A stretch of 64,000 nt of DNA from Selenomonas sp. AE3005 (GTDB taxonomy: Bacteria > Bacillota > Negativicutes > Selenomonadales > Selenomonadaceae). The DNA lies in the NCBI RefSeq assembly GCF_000686945.1, contig NZ_JMME01000013.1:62001-126000 (forward strand), read 5' to 3'. The notes beneath the pieces were generated by a model that was not told the origin of the DNA, made no database searches, and saw only the letters and a program-made list of their open reading frames with translations. Below, piece after piece: positions 26,631-34,457 of the stretch. Numbering within the stretch: position 1 is the stretch's first letter; the number at the start of each line of letters is the position of its first letter. A program made the position numbers and the translations under genes.

Positions 26631-27622
26631 TCCAAGCTGTAACGATGTACCCAGGCGTAGTTATTTTCTACGTAATGTCTCAGTTCGACAATGTATTTGT
26701 ACTCCGGGCTGTTCGGGGTTACCATGCGGTACTGGCCGTCAATGGCCGCCTCCAGGGATTTCCAGCCCTCGGCCGGCGTCCAGTACTTACCGGCAATGGC
26801 CTTTTCCGTGGCCTGCGGCAGGTTTACGGCCATTTTCAGGAATTTAATCTCCCTGACCTGACCGCTGTGGTCCTTGGTTTCCTGCCACTGCCAGAATACC
26901 AGATTTTCCCCGTGCATGCGCATGGTGGAAGTATCTGCCTTGATATGGGTGCGGACACCGTCAGTGGTGGTCACATCAAACACGGTCAGCCATCTGTTCT
27001 TGGCCGTCACGCGTTCCTTTTCCACATTCTGATGGAAAGCCTGGTCTACCGCAGCAGCGTAGAAGTCCTCATCAAACTGCTGGGAGTTAATTTCCTTTTC
27101 CACTGCTTTGGGGTCAGCTTTGGACCAGATAATTTCCCCGTTCTTATTGTAAAAATGCTCTGCCGCATACTGTATGGTACGGTACTGGGGCTTTATCACG
27201 AGCTGAGCCGTACTGTAAGCCAGCTGATTCGGGTCAGGGAACTTGCTGCTCAGGCCATAGGCCTCCAGCGTTTCCTGGGCGCCGCCGTAGCTGTAGGTCG
27301 TCTTGGTCCAGACCTTTATCTCCGTGGGCACTTTGCCGCGGTCAGTTACCACACTGGCAGTTATTACCACCGAGGCAGGGTCAAAGTATTTGCTGTACTT
27401 ATCGTCCGAACCCAGCCAGTACCAGGACGGCTCTGCCTGGACAGCCTTGGCCGTCTGCTGGGCCTTGGCCGTTGTCTGGCGCTCATGATGGACTGCCGTC
27501 TGACTGGCAGATTCATGGCTGTGACGGTCAAAATCAATATGGGCCGCCTGCACAGATACCGGTGCCAGCCACAGGGAAGTGGCCAAAGCAGCGCCCATCA
27601 TTTTATACAAACGTTTATCCAT
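26627..27622 (-). CDS. Secreted protein of unknown function
   Basis: A 331-aa protein with a signal peptide (MDKRLYKMMGAALATSLWLA, cleavage near VQA-A). The mature part begins with a His/Gln-rich stretch and then has two similar-looking beta-rich regions (SWYWLGSDDKYSKYF... and NRWLTVFDVTTTDGVRTHI...). No family was recognised. ATG 27622 has GAGGTG eight bases upstream. It follows hydF closely on the same strand. Confidence 0.65.
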   Translation of the reverse strand: MDKRLYKMMGAALATSLWLAPVSVQAAHIDFDRHSHESASQTAVHHERQTTAKAQQTAKAVQAEPSWYWLGSDDKYSKYFDPASVVITASVVTDRGKVPTEIKVWTKTTYSYGGAQETLEAYGLSSKFPDPNQLAYSTAQLVIKPQYRTIQYAAEHFYNKNGEIIWSKADPKAVEKEINSQQFDEDFYAAAVDQAFHQNVEKERVTAKNRWLTVFDVTTTDGVRTHIKADTSTMRMHGENLVFWQWQETKDHSGQVREIKFLKMAVNLPQATEKAIAGKYWTPAEGWKSLEAAIDGQYRMVTPNSPEYKYIVELRHYVENNYAWVHRYSLE

Positions 27623-27679
27623 AGTGTTCACCTCGTGTAATATAAGCATTTTTTCCTCAAACTCCTCTCCCATTGTACA

Positions 27680-28882
27680 TTATTTTGGCTTATTCGGCAA
27701 CGCTACCATGGGCAAAATTCCCAGCAAGGCGGCAATGGCCAGGCCGTAATTGGTCATGGGTACCTGCTGTTCACGGCAGGCCCGGACACGGCTCAGGACA
27801 TACTGGCGGTTAAACATGCAGGCACCGCAGTGAATAACCATATCATAACCGCTTACTGACGGGGGAAAATCCTTGCCCGAGGTCACGGTGATACTGATAC
27901 CGTCCCCCAGTTTTTGCCGCAGCAGCCGCGGCAGTTTCACACGGCCGATATCCTCATGCAGTGGCTTATGCGTACAGGCCTCGGCAATGAGAATCCGGGC
28001 ACTCCCCGGCAGCGCGGCCAGCCGCTCGGCGCCTTCCATAAAGCAGTCAATATCGCCCTTATAGGCGGCAAAGAGTACGGAAAAGGACGTGAGCCGACTG
28101 GACGCCGGCTTATGGGCGTAAACTTCCTTAAACGCCTGCGAGTCCGTGATGATAAGTTCCGGCGGCGTTTTGAGCCTGCCGAGGGTATCTGCCAGCCTGT
28201 CCGTGGTACAGCACATGGCCTGACAGCCCTTGTCGAGCAGTTCGCGCAAGGTCTGTACCTGCGGCAGTATCAGCCGTCCCTTGGGGGCCTGAATGTCCTG
28301 CGGCATGACCAGCAGCACGGTATCCCCGGCCTGGCACAAATCCCCGGTAATGCTAATCTCCCCATAATCCTCCGGCAAAGCGCGCAGGAGTTCTTCCTGC
28401 AGGGCCGCTAGGCCCCGGCCGGTACGGGCACTGACGATAAGCGGCCTTAGACCTGTCGCCTCTGTCACGGCCGCCTGCAGGGCCTGTCCCTCGTCGGGGA
28501 GCATATCCTGCCGGCTGATGACGGGAATGATTTTGGCCTTGTTCTGCCGCAGCTGCTTAAGCCACGCCGTTTCCGCTGTCAAATCTGCTGACGAAAAGAG
28601 CAGCAGGGCAATCTCCGTTTCCCGGGCCGCCTGTTCTGTCCGTTCCACGCGCAGCTGTCCCAAATCACCTTCATCGTCAAAACCGGCCGTGTCAATAAAC
28701 ACTACCGGCCCCAGACCTTTTATTTCCATCGCCTTATAAACGGGGTCTGTGGTCGTGCCGGGCACCGCCGACACGGTGGCCACGGACTGGCCGGTCAGGG
28801 CATTGATAAGACTTGATTTACCGCTGTTGCGGCGGCCAAACAGGCCAATATGGAGGCGCGTGCCTCTGGGAGTATCAAGCAT
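27680..28882 (-). CDS. hydF: FeFe-hydrogenase maturation GTPase HydF
   Basis: HydF, 400 aa, the GTPase scaffold that carries the 2Fe precursor to the hydrogenase. It has an N-terminal Ras-like GTPase domain (Walker A GRRNSGKSSLINAL about 16-29, G3 DTAGFDDEG), a dimerisation domain, and a C-terminal cluster domain. The cluster-ligand motif is EACTHKPLHED followed by HCGACMFNR (HxxxxHCxxC type, with Cys in CGAC). ATG 28882 follows GAGGTG. It probably forms an operon with the secreted-protein gene behind it. Confidence 0.93.
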   Translation of the reverse strand: MLDTPRGTRLHIGLFGRRNSGKSSLINALTGQSVATVSAVPGTTTDPVYKAMEIKGLGPVVFIDTAGFDDEGDLGQLRVERTEQAARETEIALLLFSSADLTAETAWLKQLRQNKAKIIPVISRQDMLPDEGQALQAAVTEATGLRPLIVSARTGRGLAALQEELLRALPEDYGEISITGDLCQAGDTVLLVMPQDIQAPKGRLILPQVQTLRELLDKGCQAMCCTTDRLADTLGRLKTPPELIITDSQAFKEVYAHKPASSRLTSFSVLFAAYKGDIDCFMEGAERLAALPGSARILIAEACTHKPLHEDIGRVKLPRLLRQKLGDGISITVTSGKDFPPSVSGYDMVIHCGACMFNRQYVLSRVRACREQQVPMTNYGLAIAALLGILPMVALPNKPK

Positions 28883-28972
28883 GATTACACCTCGCTATTA
28901 ACTACAATCATATATAACAGAACGTACTTGCCACTGCAGCGTCATAATGTCTAAACAAGAGGCTCGCAGTAA

Positions 28973-29164
28973 GTGGGGCAGGCAGTGGCTGACTGAAACG
29001 TCAGGGCCGGGGCGTCAGGAAAATCTTTTTTGCCATACCTCTGCCCCAGCCGTAAAAGCATACTGTCTGAGCGCAGCGAGTTTAGGCTTTTACGGCTGTT
29101 TAATTAAAGGCAAAAAAGATTTTCAGCCCCCGCCCGAGTGTAAGGCAGCCACTGCCTGCCCCAC
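28973..29164. repeat. 192-bp nested palindrome
   Basis: An 18-bp perfect outer inverted repeat (GTGGGGCAGGCAGTGGCT at 28973-28990, complement at 29147-29164). Inside is a second arm pair containing AAAATCTTTTTTGCC and GGCAAAAAAGATTTT, and a third pair GCCGTAAAAGC / GCTTTTACGGC around the apex GAGCGCAGCGAG. It occupies the hydF-29262 intergenic gap. No ORF is supported. It is a cruciform-forming or MITE-like repeat; no second copy was seen in the window. Confidence 0.8.
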
Positions 29165-29261
29165 GCCCTTGTCACCTTCTCTCTAAAGTATAGCACAACC
29201 AAGCGAAATATGTTACACTGTCTAAGATGAATAAATAATAACCAATAAAAGGAGCCTATAT

Positions 29262-29840
29262 ATGAGCGATTACGCCAACTTTCAAATTGGGGAGCAATTC
29301 CCCCTGCCCATCAAAAACCAACAGGACGGCGGCCTGTTCCAGATTGACGCCAACGGCTGCATGTTTATCCTGCAGCTCTCTCGTACGGATATCATCGCCA
29401 TCGAGGCCTTCCGCACCGGCAAAATGCAGCTGGCCCTCTACGAAGAGAACGGCCTGCTCTTTTTCCTCTACCAAATCGACGGTATCTTCAAGGAAGGCTG
29501 GGGCGACGCCCCGTTTACCCTGGCCGGCATTAAGCCCGAACTCATGCCCACGGCCAAGAGTATGGCCGACCACACCCTGCACCTCTATCTCGTAGACACC
29601 AGACTCCAGCTCCTGCTGGCCCAGCGCAGCGTCCCTATCCCCGACGACTTTATGGCCGTCCTGCAAAAACACGTTGACCTGCAAAAGGCCGCTGCTATGG
29701 ACGAGAGCGCCTTCCGTCTGGCTGTCCAGACCATCTGGGCGCAAAAAAGCCCCGCGCAAATGCGCGAGGCCGCCAGTGCTGTTCTGGATATCGAGCTTGA
29801 CATCAAGCCGCCCCAGCCCAGACCTTCCTTTAAACACTAA
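29262..29840 (+). CDS. Hypothetical protein, 192 aa
   Basis: A soluble protein without signal peptide or membrane segment. It starts at ATG 29262 after AAAGGAG and ends at a terminator, so expression is credible. No family was recognised. The C-terminal part (from about 120) is helical with a proline-rich end (KPPQPRPSFKH). It is monocistronic between the nested palindrome and a convergent small gene. Confidence 0.65.
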   Translation: MSDYANFQIGEQFPLPIKNQQDGGLFQIDANGCMFILQLSRTDIIAIEAFRTGKMQLALYEENGLLFFLYQIDGIFKEGWGDAPFTLAGIKPELMPTAKSMADHTLHLYLVDTRLQLLLAQRSVPIPDDFMAVLQKHVDLQKAAAMDESAFRLAVQTIWAQKSPAQMREAASAVLDIELDIKPPQPRPSFKH

Positions 29841-29855
29841 TTACACAAAAATATG

Positions 29856-29888
29856 GGGCACCCCCACTCAATGGGGAGTGCCCTTTTT
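29856..29888 (+). terminator. Terminator of the 29262 gene
   Basis: A stem GGGCACCCCC / GGGGAGTGCCC followed by TTTTT. Confidence 0.85.
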
Positions 29889-29899
29889 CCATATTTCCA

Positions 29900-30130
29900 T
29901 CATGCGACTCCTTCAGTCACACCAGTCATTTCGCGGTTATCGAGCCATTCAGCTACTACCTGACGTTCCATGGACTTGCGGTCCATCTGAACAAGGTCGA
30001 CCGTTTCCTGTTCACCTGCATAAGCCTGGAAATTCTGCAGCCCCATAAGCTTTGCGGCCTTGGTGAACTGTTTGACGCGAACAGGGATAAAAACTTCTTC
30101 CATCCATTGCGAACAAATTTGTACTTTCAT
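29900..30130 (-). CDS. Small hypothetical protein, 76 aa
   Basis: A 76-aa soluble protein (MKVQICSQWMEEVFIPV...) with AAGGAGAG upstream of its ATG. A strong promoter (TTGACA-N17-TACAAT on the minus strand, 30373-30401) lies about 250 bp upstream. No family was recognised. It is convergent with the 29262 gene. Confidence 0.6.
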   Translation of the reverse strand: MKVQICSQWMEEVFIPVRVKQFTKAAKLMGLQNFQAYAGEQETVDLVQMDRKSMERQVVAEWLDNREMTGVTEGVA

Positions 30131-30148
30131 GACATATCTCTCCTTGTA

Positions 30149-30226
30149 TCAAAACTCATGATTGCTTTCAGCAATATGATGGTTAATGCCATCCTCAGCA
30201 TCTACGCTTTCCAGCAACCACTGCAA
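30149..30226 (-). CDS. Possible 25-aa ORF
   Basis: TTG-started ORF (MQWLLESVDAEDGINHHIAE...) with GAGG upstream, ending 18 bp before the 29900-30130 gene and downstream of a consensus promoter. It could be a short leader peptide or a degraded gene. Coding status is uncertain. Confidence 0.25.
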   Translation of the reverse strand: MQWLLESVDAEDGINHHIAESNHEF

Positions 30227-30372
30227 GTACAATCCTCTGTCTTTGCGTTTCTCTACAAGTTATATCGAGATTTTCTGAAAATACTTAAGCCTACACCACG
30301 ATGAAAATATGGAAAAATTTTAAGGACTTGTTATCCTTGTACGACAAAAGCTGCATCTCCTGATGCACTTTT

Positions 30373-30401
30373 ATTGTACCGCTTATACGACATTATGTCA
30401 A
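30373..30401 (-). promoter_or_regulatory. Near-consensus sigma-A promoter
   Basis: On the minus strand TTGACA (30396-30401), a 17-bp spacer, then TACAAT (30373-30378). It points to the small gene at 29900-30130. The ~240-bp leader is long for such a small gene. Confidence 0.65.
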
Positions 30402-30444
30402 TAGTTTTTAAAGATTTTTTATTATCTGATAATTCAAGTGTATG

Positions 30445-30478
30445 AAACAGGCCCTCACCTATATGGCAGGGCCTGTTT
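30445..30478 (-). terminator. Terminator of the PHP/HAD operon
   Basis: A stem AAACAGGCCCT / AGGGCCTGTTT just after the PHP phosphatase stop codon. Confidence 0.8.
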
Positions 30479-30491
30479 TGCCAGTCATAAT

Positions 30492-31340
30492 TTATTCCAG
30501 CGGCACAACTTCACGGTTGCGGCCGGTGAATCGTATCGTCGTTTTGTAACCATAGGAACGGGCATAGGTCACGGCCTCATCATGGTACGCGCCGCAGTCC
30601 TCCGGCTTGTGCGCGTCGGAAGTGACGACAATCGGCAGCCCCTCCTTGGAGGCCACGGACATAAATTTATAGTACGGCGTGATTTCGGCAATGGGATAAC
30701 GGTAGTACGTCCCCGTGTTGATATCCACCACCATATTGGCCTTTTTCAGCGCGGCCACCGCCCGCAGCAGGTACGGCGTAGCGTCGAACTCGGGAATATA
30801 ATGGAACAGGCGGATATTATACGGGTGCCCCAGCACATCATAGTGGCCGGCAGCCGCCATCTTTTCGATTTCCTGCGTGTACCACTCATAGACGTCATTG
30901 AGGTCCTGCGTGTCCCACTGCGCCATAATCTCCGACGAATCATACGCCCAGCCGTTGAGGAAATGCACCGAACCGATAACGTAGTCAAACGGGTATTCCT
31001 TAAGGATTTTCCCCACCGCGTCCTGGTCGGAGAAGTTGCACACCTCAATCCCCGTCTTGACGTTATGCTTTTTCTTCAGCTTGGCCATAAAAGCAAAGTA
31101 CTCGTCAATGGTGTACTTAAACTTGTTGGTCTTCAGCCACTGCTGCTGAAACTTGCCGATATAGGAATCGTCCAGAATCAAATCCTTGTAATAAAGTTCC
31201 TTGAACTCCGGGAAAGTGTGAGAGTGCTCGGAAATGCCGATTTCGTCCATTCCCAGCCGCTGTGCCTGCTGGAAAAAGCCCTCCACCCAGTTTTCGTCAT
31301 AGGAGCCCTTTTCAAAGTGCATGTGATAATCTGCTCGCAT
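30492..31340 (-). CDS. Histidinol-phosphatase-like PHP-domain phosphoesterase
   Basis: A 282-aa PHP-domain protein. Metal-ligand motifs are ADYHMHFEKG (residues 3-12), ISEHSHTFPE (about 35-44), the Glu in TGIEVCNF, SVHFLNG, VLGHPYNI and the final SDAHKPEDCG. It probably hydrolyses a phosphate monoester; histidinol phosphate is one option, but no his genes are nearby. It begins 10 bp after the HAD hydrolase gene, so the two are co-transcribed. Confidence 0.82.
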   Translation of the reverse strand: MRADYHMHFEKGSYDENWVEGFFQQAQRLGMDEIGISEHSHTFPEFKELYYKDLILDDSYIGKFQQQWLKTNKFKYTIDEYFAFMAKLKKKHNVKTGIEVCNFSDQDAVGKILKEYPFDYVIGSVHFLNGWAYDSSEIMAQWDTQDLNDVYEWYTQEIEKMAAAGHYDVLGHPYNIRLFHYIPEFDATPYLLRAVAALKKANMVVDINTGTYYRYPIAEITPYYKFMSVASKEGLPIVVTSDAHKPEDCGAYHDEAVTYARSYGYKTTIRFTGRNREVVPLE

Positions 31341-31350
31341 AATTCACCTC

Positions 31351-32157
31351 TCAGCCGCATAAACCATCATCAATCAATTTCTGAATACCCTGCAGCACGC
31401 CATGTTCGCGGTTGCTGGCCGTCTGGAAACGCGCCAGCTCCTTGATTTTCGGGTGCGCGTTTTCCATGGCAAAGCTGTAATAAACAGAACTCATCATTTC
31501 CACATCGTTCAGAAAATCGCCAAAAGCCGCACATTCCATGGGGGTGATGTGCAATTTCTTCTGCACCTGCTGAATGGCAATCCCCTTGTTGATATCGTAA
31601 TTCATCACATCAACCCAGTAAGCACTGGAAGTGGCGACCTGGAAAGGCCCCTCATACTTTTGCAGATACGGATAAATGCGCGTATCAGCATTGCCGGACT
31701 CATCAAAGAAGGAACACTTTATCAGCTCATCATCGATGTCAGCAAAACTGTCCACGACTTCCGCATGGGTATAATACTTTCTCAGCTCGTCCTGAAAAGC
31801 CGTGGTTTCCTCATCAGCCAGAATATAAGCCCCCTGCTTGCCACAGAACACCTCATATATACCGGGGTTTTGCCGGGTTTCCTGCAAGGCTTTCATACCC
31901 AGCTTTCTGTTCAGCGTACTGGAAAAAAGCTCCTTGTCGTGATAGCGTACCATCGTACCATTTTCCGCCAAAAATATAAACTCATCCTCATAGCCCGCAA
32001 AGGTATCGAGCAGTGAGTAATACTGCCGCCCGGAGCAGGGTGCAAACATCACGCCCCGTCTTTTCAACTCCTGTGCCATATCCGCAAAGCCTGCCGGCAG
32101 CTGGCCGTTTTCATCCAGCAGCGTACCGTCCATATCAGACATAATGAGCTTTATCAT
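31351..32157 (-). CDS. Cof-type HAD hydrolase
   Basis: A 268-aa haloacid dehalogenase-family phosphatase with a type IIB cap. Motif I is MSDMDGTLLDENG (about 6-18), motif II is APCSGR, and the C-terminal motif is AFGDFLNDVEMM. It probably dephosphorylates sugar phosphates or a cofactor. ATG 32157 follows GGGGGG; the longer ORF to 32220 is not supported. It forms an operon with the PHP gene. Confidence 0.85.
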   Translation of the reverse strand: MIKLIMSDMDGTLLDENGQLPAGFADMAQELKRRGVMFAPCSGRQYYSLLDTFAGYEDEFIFLAENGTMVRYHDKELFSSTLNRKLGMKALQETRQNPGIYEVFCGKQGAYILADEETTAFQDELRKYYTHAEVVDSFADIDDELIKCSFFDESGNADTRIYPYLQKYEGPFQVATSSAYWVDVMNYDINKGIAIQQVQKKLHITPMECAAFGDFLNDVEMMSSVYYSFAMENAHPKIKELARFQTASNREHGVLQGIQKLIDDGLCG

Positions 32158-32239
32158 AACGCGCCCCCCAGAGAATCTATTTAGCCACAACATGGTATTT
32201 TGTATACATTCATATCTCAATTATACCATAGCAAAAACA

Positions 32240-32275
32240 AAAAACCACCCTCATCGCTAAGATGTGGTGGTTTTT
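32240..32275. terminator. Terminator after the double-glycine peptide gene
   Basis: AAAACCACC / GGTGGTTTTT stem-loop. A closely related sequence lies at 33131-33166. Confidence 0.75.
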
Positions 32276-32290
32276 CATAATTTTACCGGC

Positions 32291-32506
32291 TCAGTCATTC
32301 CAGTGCTCCTCGTCGAGGCCCTCAGACGCCATCGATATTTCTTTGGCGACGTAGGCCACGCCATCAATTACAGTGTTTACGGCATCTTCAACGCCATCGG
32401 CTACAGTGTTTGCCACACTTTTTATGCCATCCCAAACATCGTCAAAGATATTACCGCCAGCCACCATGTCCAAATCCATCTGATTGAGTTCTCTCTTCTC
32501 CAACAT
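32291..32506 (-). CDS. Small peptide with double-glycine leader
   Basis: A 71-aa peptide starting MLEKRELNQMDLDMVAGG, a leader of the kind cut after Gly-Gly by peptidase-containing ABC exporters. The mature 53 residues (NIFDDVWDGIKSVANTVADG...) form an amphipathic, Asp/Val-rich region. It may be a bacteriocin-like or signalling peptide, or a secreted protein. ATG 32506 follows AAAGGAGAGG. No exporter or immunity gene is adjacent. A second such leader occurs at 40219. Confidence 0.6.
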   Translation of the reverse strand: MLEKRELNQMDLDMVAGGNIFDDVWDGIKSVANTVADGVEDAVNTVIDGVAYVAKEISMASEGLDEEHWND

Positions 32507-32650
32507 TTTCAACCTCTCCTTTCTAAACTTTTAGTTGACTATGTTTACCTTTGTCTATACTTACGATTGATAAAGTCAAGTATTACAAAAATTTCCCCAT
32601 AAAAAAACGTCCCATGAGTGCAAAAACATAGGACGCCGTTGTATTTAAAT

Positions 32651-32707
32651 TTTTCATATTGATAAGCGTTTCGAGAATTTCATCACCGGCGGTGATAATC
32701 TTGAATC
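32651..32707 (-). repeat. flgE 3'-end duplicate, copy a (most distal)
   Basis: About 55 bp nearly identical to the 3' end of flgE at 34463-34517, in the same orientation. It encodes [17 protein letters not shown] without a proper stop. Confidence 0.8.
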
Positions 32708-32815
32708 TCATATAAATACTGCGTTGACTGAGTTATCTTATTGAAAAGTACGCCTTGATTCTATATCTCCCTCAATGCTATACTACTTATGATAATCATT
32801 AAGGGAGATATTCAC

Positions 32816-33100
32816 ATGTCACAAACACATGAACTTACTACACTAAACATTAAACTATATCGTATAATTTCCCAAGACATCATATGTGACAAAGTGATTA
32901 TAACAGAAGAGCGCATTCAACATATAAAGGACCGTCATCCCGACGATTACGAGCGCTTTATGCAATATATTCCTGAAATCTTTACAAATCCCCTTCCCTC
33001 CCTTATACTAAAGACAAGGATAGGAAAGATTTTTGAGGTGAAAAGTGCGTCTTCATACGCCGCGTACTTACGTAACGGGCAAAAGAGATGCTGGCAGTGA
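32816..33100 (+). pseudogene. Probable truncated PBECR-type nuclease-like gene
   Basis: A 94-aa product from ATG 32816 (GGGAG nine bases upstream). The segment VIITEERIQHIKDRHPDDYE, followed by a tyrosine/isoleucine helix and NPLPSLIL, resembles the start of phage barnase-EndoU-ColicinE5/D-RelE-like nuclease domains. The end YLRNGQKR resembles their C-terminus, but the middle is too short, so an internal deletion is likely. It ends at a strong terminator. Assignment is from pattern memory and moderate at best. Confidence 0.45.
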
Positions 33101-33130
33101 CGCTCCAGCCAAAAATCTTTCTGAAAGCAG

Positions 33131-33166
33131 AAAACCACCACATCACTGTTGATGTGGTGGTTTTTT
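33131..33166 (+). terminator. Terminator of the PBECR-like gene
   Basis: AAAACCACCACATC / GATGTGGTGGTTTT stem followed by TT. Confidence 0.85.
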
Positions 33167-33238
33167 CATAAGTTCCCTATTACAGCAAAAGCATAATGAG
33201 CTTTTTATGTACTTTTTCCTATTATTATGCATTTCTAG

Positions 33239-33265
33239 CTTTTCAGCTACTGGTTGAACCACTAG
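33239..33265 (+). pseudogene. Fst-like toxin remnant (C-terminal codons only)
   Basis: Nine codons LFSYWLNH-stop, the same ending as the intact toxin at 34017-34103. They are followed by the same terminator and antitoxin gene. The N-terminal codons, ribosome site and toxin promoter are missing. Confidence 0.65.
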
Positions 33266-33281
33266 CAGCCAACCAGTAGAG

Positions 33282-33337
33282 AAAGCCCCTAGGACGGCCA
33301 TCCTAGGGGCTTTCGAGTTACCCTTTGTTCTTATCGT
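33282..33337 (-). ncRNA. Antitoxin RNA gene with a degraded toxin partner
   Basis: The terminator stem AAAGCCCCTAGG / CCTAGGGGCTTT (33282-33313), the repeat GAGTTACCCTTTGTTC (33315-33330) and a minus-strand TATAAT (33344-33349) are the same as in the complete locus at 34120-34187. A ~56-nt RNA would be made. It could still pair with the intact toxin mRNA at 34007-34022. Confidence 0.55.
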
Positions 33338-33391
33338 GCATTCATTATACCATCGTGCTTACAAGAATAAAAGAAATTTAATCACCGATCT

Positions 33392-33456
33392 TACCGTTTC
33401 ATATTGATAAGCGTTTCGAGCATTTCATCACCGACGGTGATAATCTTGGAGTTGGA
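33392..33456 (-). repeat. flgE 3'-end duplicate, copy b
   Basis: About 65 bp matching the last codons and stop of flgE ([21 protein letters not shown]). It directly abuts the toxin A promoter. Confidence 0.85.
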
Positions 33457-33481
33457 ATGGCTCTCCCAAATGTGCTATAAT
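33452..33481 (+). promoter_or_regulatory. Promoter of toxin A
   Basis: TTGGAA (33452-33457), 18-bp spacer, TATAAT (33476-33481) with extended TGC. The -35 lies within the flgE 3'-end duplicate. Confidence 0.6.
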
Positions 33482-33538
33482 TCTATCGTTGCTCCAACCT
33501 CCTATTGGTACTCCGCGACGGAAGGGAGGGTTGTTTTA

Positions 33539-33643
33539 ATGGAGACTCTTCACAGCATTGTGATTGCCATCATGGGCAATGTAGCTGCCTACTACATTGT
33601 CAAGTGGTTAGATTGGTTAATCACGTTAATCAGGGGTAATTAG
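33539..33643 (+). CDS. Small membrane peptide, candidate type I toxin A
   Basis: A 34-aa peptide starting METLHSIVIAIMGNVAAYYI and ending in a Trp-rich amphipathic segment (VKWLDWLITLIRGN). It has one hydrophobic helix. GGAGGG precedes the ATG. A bidirectional terminator follows (33674-33714), and a convergent antisense promoter lies beyond it. The 13-bp sequence GACTCTTCACAGC occurs inside the ORF start (33544-33556) and again beyond the terminator (33738-33750). This is the par/Fst type I toxin-antitoxin arrangement. Confidence 0.65.
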   Translation: METLHSIVIAIMGNVAAYYIVKWLDWLITLIRGN

Positions 33644-33673
33644 CCCCAGTCTGGTGTAGCTGCAAATACACAA

Positions 33674-33760
33674 GAAAAGCACGTTGGAGGTTCCTAGTCT
33701 CCCAACGTGCTTTTCGTTTGTTGCCTAATGGACAAGCGACTCTTCACAGCGTTTGCCTAT
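33674..33760 (-). ncRNA. Antisense antitoxin RNA A
   Basis: Minus-strand promoter TTGCTA (33790-33795)-N17-TATACT (33767-33772) drives an ~87-nt RNA ending at the shared hairpin AAAAGCACGTTGG / CCAACGTGCTTTT. Its 5' part contains the complement of GACTCTTCACAGC and so can pair with the toxin A start region. Confidence 0.6.
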
Positions 33761-33810
33761 GGTTAAAGTATAACATAGCCCTTAACGATTAGCAAGGAAA
33801 TTATCAACCT

Positions 33811-33945
33811 TACCGTTTCATATTGATAAGTGTTTCGAGCATTTCATCACTGACGGTGATAATCTTGGAGTTGGACTGGAAACCACGCTGAGTGATAATC
33901 ATATCAGAGAATTCGTTGGCAATGTCCATATTGGACATTGTGCCT
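33811..33945 (-). repeat. flgE 3'-end duplicate, copy c (longest)
   Basis: About 135 bp encoding [20 protein letters not shown] and the rest of the FlgE C-terminus to the stop codon. It is nearly identical to the end of flgE and still an open frame of about 42 codons from a Met. Confidence 0.9.
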
Positions 33946-33975
33946 TAAAGTCTTTATTTATTAACACAATCACGT

Positions 33976-33981
33976 TATAAT
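33976..33981 (+). promoter_or_regulatory. -10 element of toxin B
   Basis: TATAAT 20 bp upstream of a GGAGGTG ribosome site (34001-34007). The -35 is weak (TTTATT at 17 bp). Confidence 0.45.
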
Positions 33982-34016
33982 ATATATGCCGCCTCAAAAA
34001 GGAGGTGAGTTACCCT

Positions 34017-34103
34017 TTGTTCAAAAGAATCGTGGAGTTGATACTGGCTCCGCTGATAGTGGGAATTCTAGTTGAACTTTTCAGTTACTGGCTTAACCAC
34101 TAA
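34017..34103 (+). CDS. Fst-like type I toxin B
   Basis: A 28-aa peptide MFKRIVELILAPLIVGILVE followed by LFSYWLNH. The core LILAPLIVGILVELFSYWL is strikingly like the Fst toxin of plasmid pAD1 (a VIAPIFVGLVLEMISRVLD core, from memory). TTG start, GGAGGTG nine bases upstream. A perfect 16-bp direct repeat GAGTTACCCTTTGTTC covers the ribosome site/start (34007-34022) and recurs past the terminator (34153-34168). This matches the DRa/DRb pairing repeats of par loci. Probably membrane-damaging when unrepressed. Confidence 0.8.
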   Translation: MFKRIVELILAPLIVGILVELFSYWLNH

Positions 34104-34119
34104 CAGCAAATCAGTAGAG

Positions 34120-34175
34120 AAAGCCCCTAGGACGGCCATCCTAGGGGCTTTCGAGTTACCCTTTGTTCTTATCGT
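34120..34175 (-). ncRNA. Antisense antitoxin RNA B (RNA II-like)
   Basis: Minus-strand promoter TTGCAT (34206-34211)-N18-TATAAT (34182-34187). The ~56-nt RNA contains the complement of GAGTTACCCTTTGTTC and ends at the shared bidirectional terminator AAAGCCCCTAGG / CCTAGGGGCTTT (34120-34151). Confidence 0.7.
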
Positions 34176-34269
34176 GTCTTTATTATAACACCCAATTATC
34201 CTAAAATGCAAGAACAAAATCTGCACAAACAGCTCCCCATGACCACAAAGCCATGAGGAACTTTTATAT

Positions 34270-34337
34270 TTACCGCTTCATGTTAATAAGCGTTTCCAGC
34301 ATTTCATCACCAGCGGTGATAATCTTGGAGTTGGATT
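34270..34337 (-). repeat. flgE 3'-end duplicate, copy d
   Basis: About 68 bp matching the last codons of flgE with several silent changes (for example AACATGAAGCGG for the final codons). It abuts an antitoxin-only unit. Confidence 0.85.
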
Positions 34338-34349
34338 GTATTAATAGAT

Positions 34350-34404
34350 AAAGCCCCCAGCACGGCAATGCTGGGGGCTTTCGAGTGTCATTTGTTCTTA
34401 TCGT
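34350..34404 (-). ncRNA. Orphan antitoxin RNA (toxin part absent)
   Basis: Terminator stem AAAGCCCCCAGC / GCTGGGGGCTTT, a diverged repeat GAGTGTCATTTGTTC (34384-34398), and a good minus-strand promoter TTGTAT (34434-34439)-N17-TATAAT (34411-34416). No toxin ORF lies on the other side; the flgE duplicate d is there instead. Confidence 0.6.
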
Positions 34405-34457
34405 GTTTTCATTATACCATCGTGCTTACAGGAATACAAGAAATTTAATCATCTATC

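Noticed and set aside
30346-30372. Terminator or attenuator hairpin next to the consensus promoter at 30373-30401
   Set aside because: The predicted start site falls inside the hairpin, so that transcript would not contain the whole stem.
33404-33538. Extended N-terminus of the toxin A ORF starting at 33404
   Set aside because: Those codons are the antisense of the flgE 3'-end duplicate and lack a ribosome site; the ATG at 33539 has GGAGGG and starts the hydrophobic peptide.
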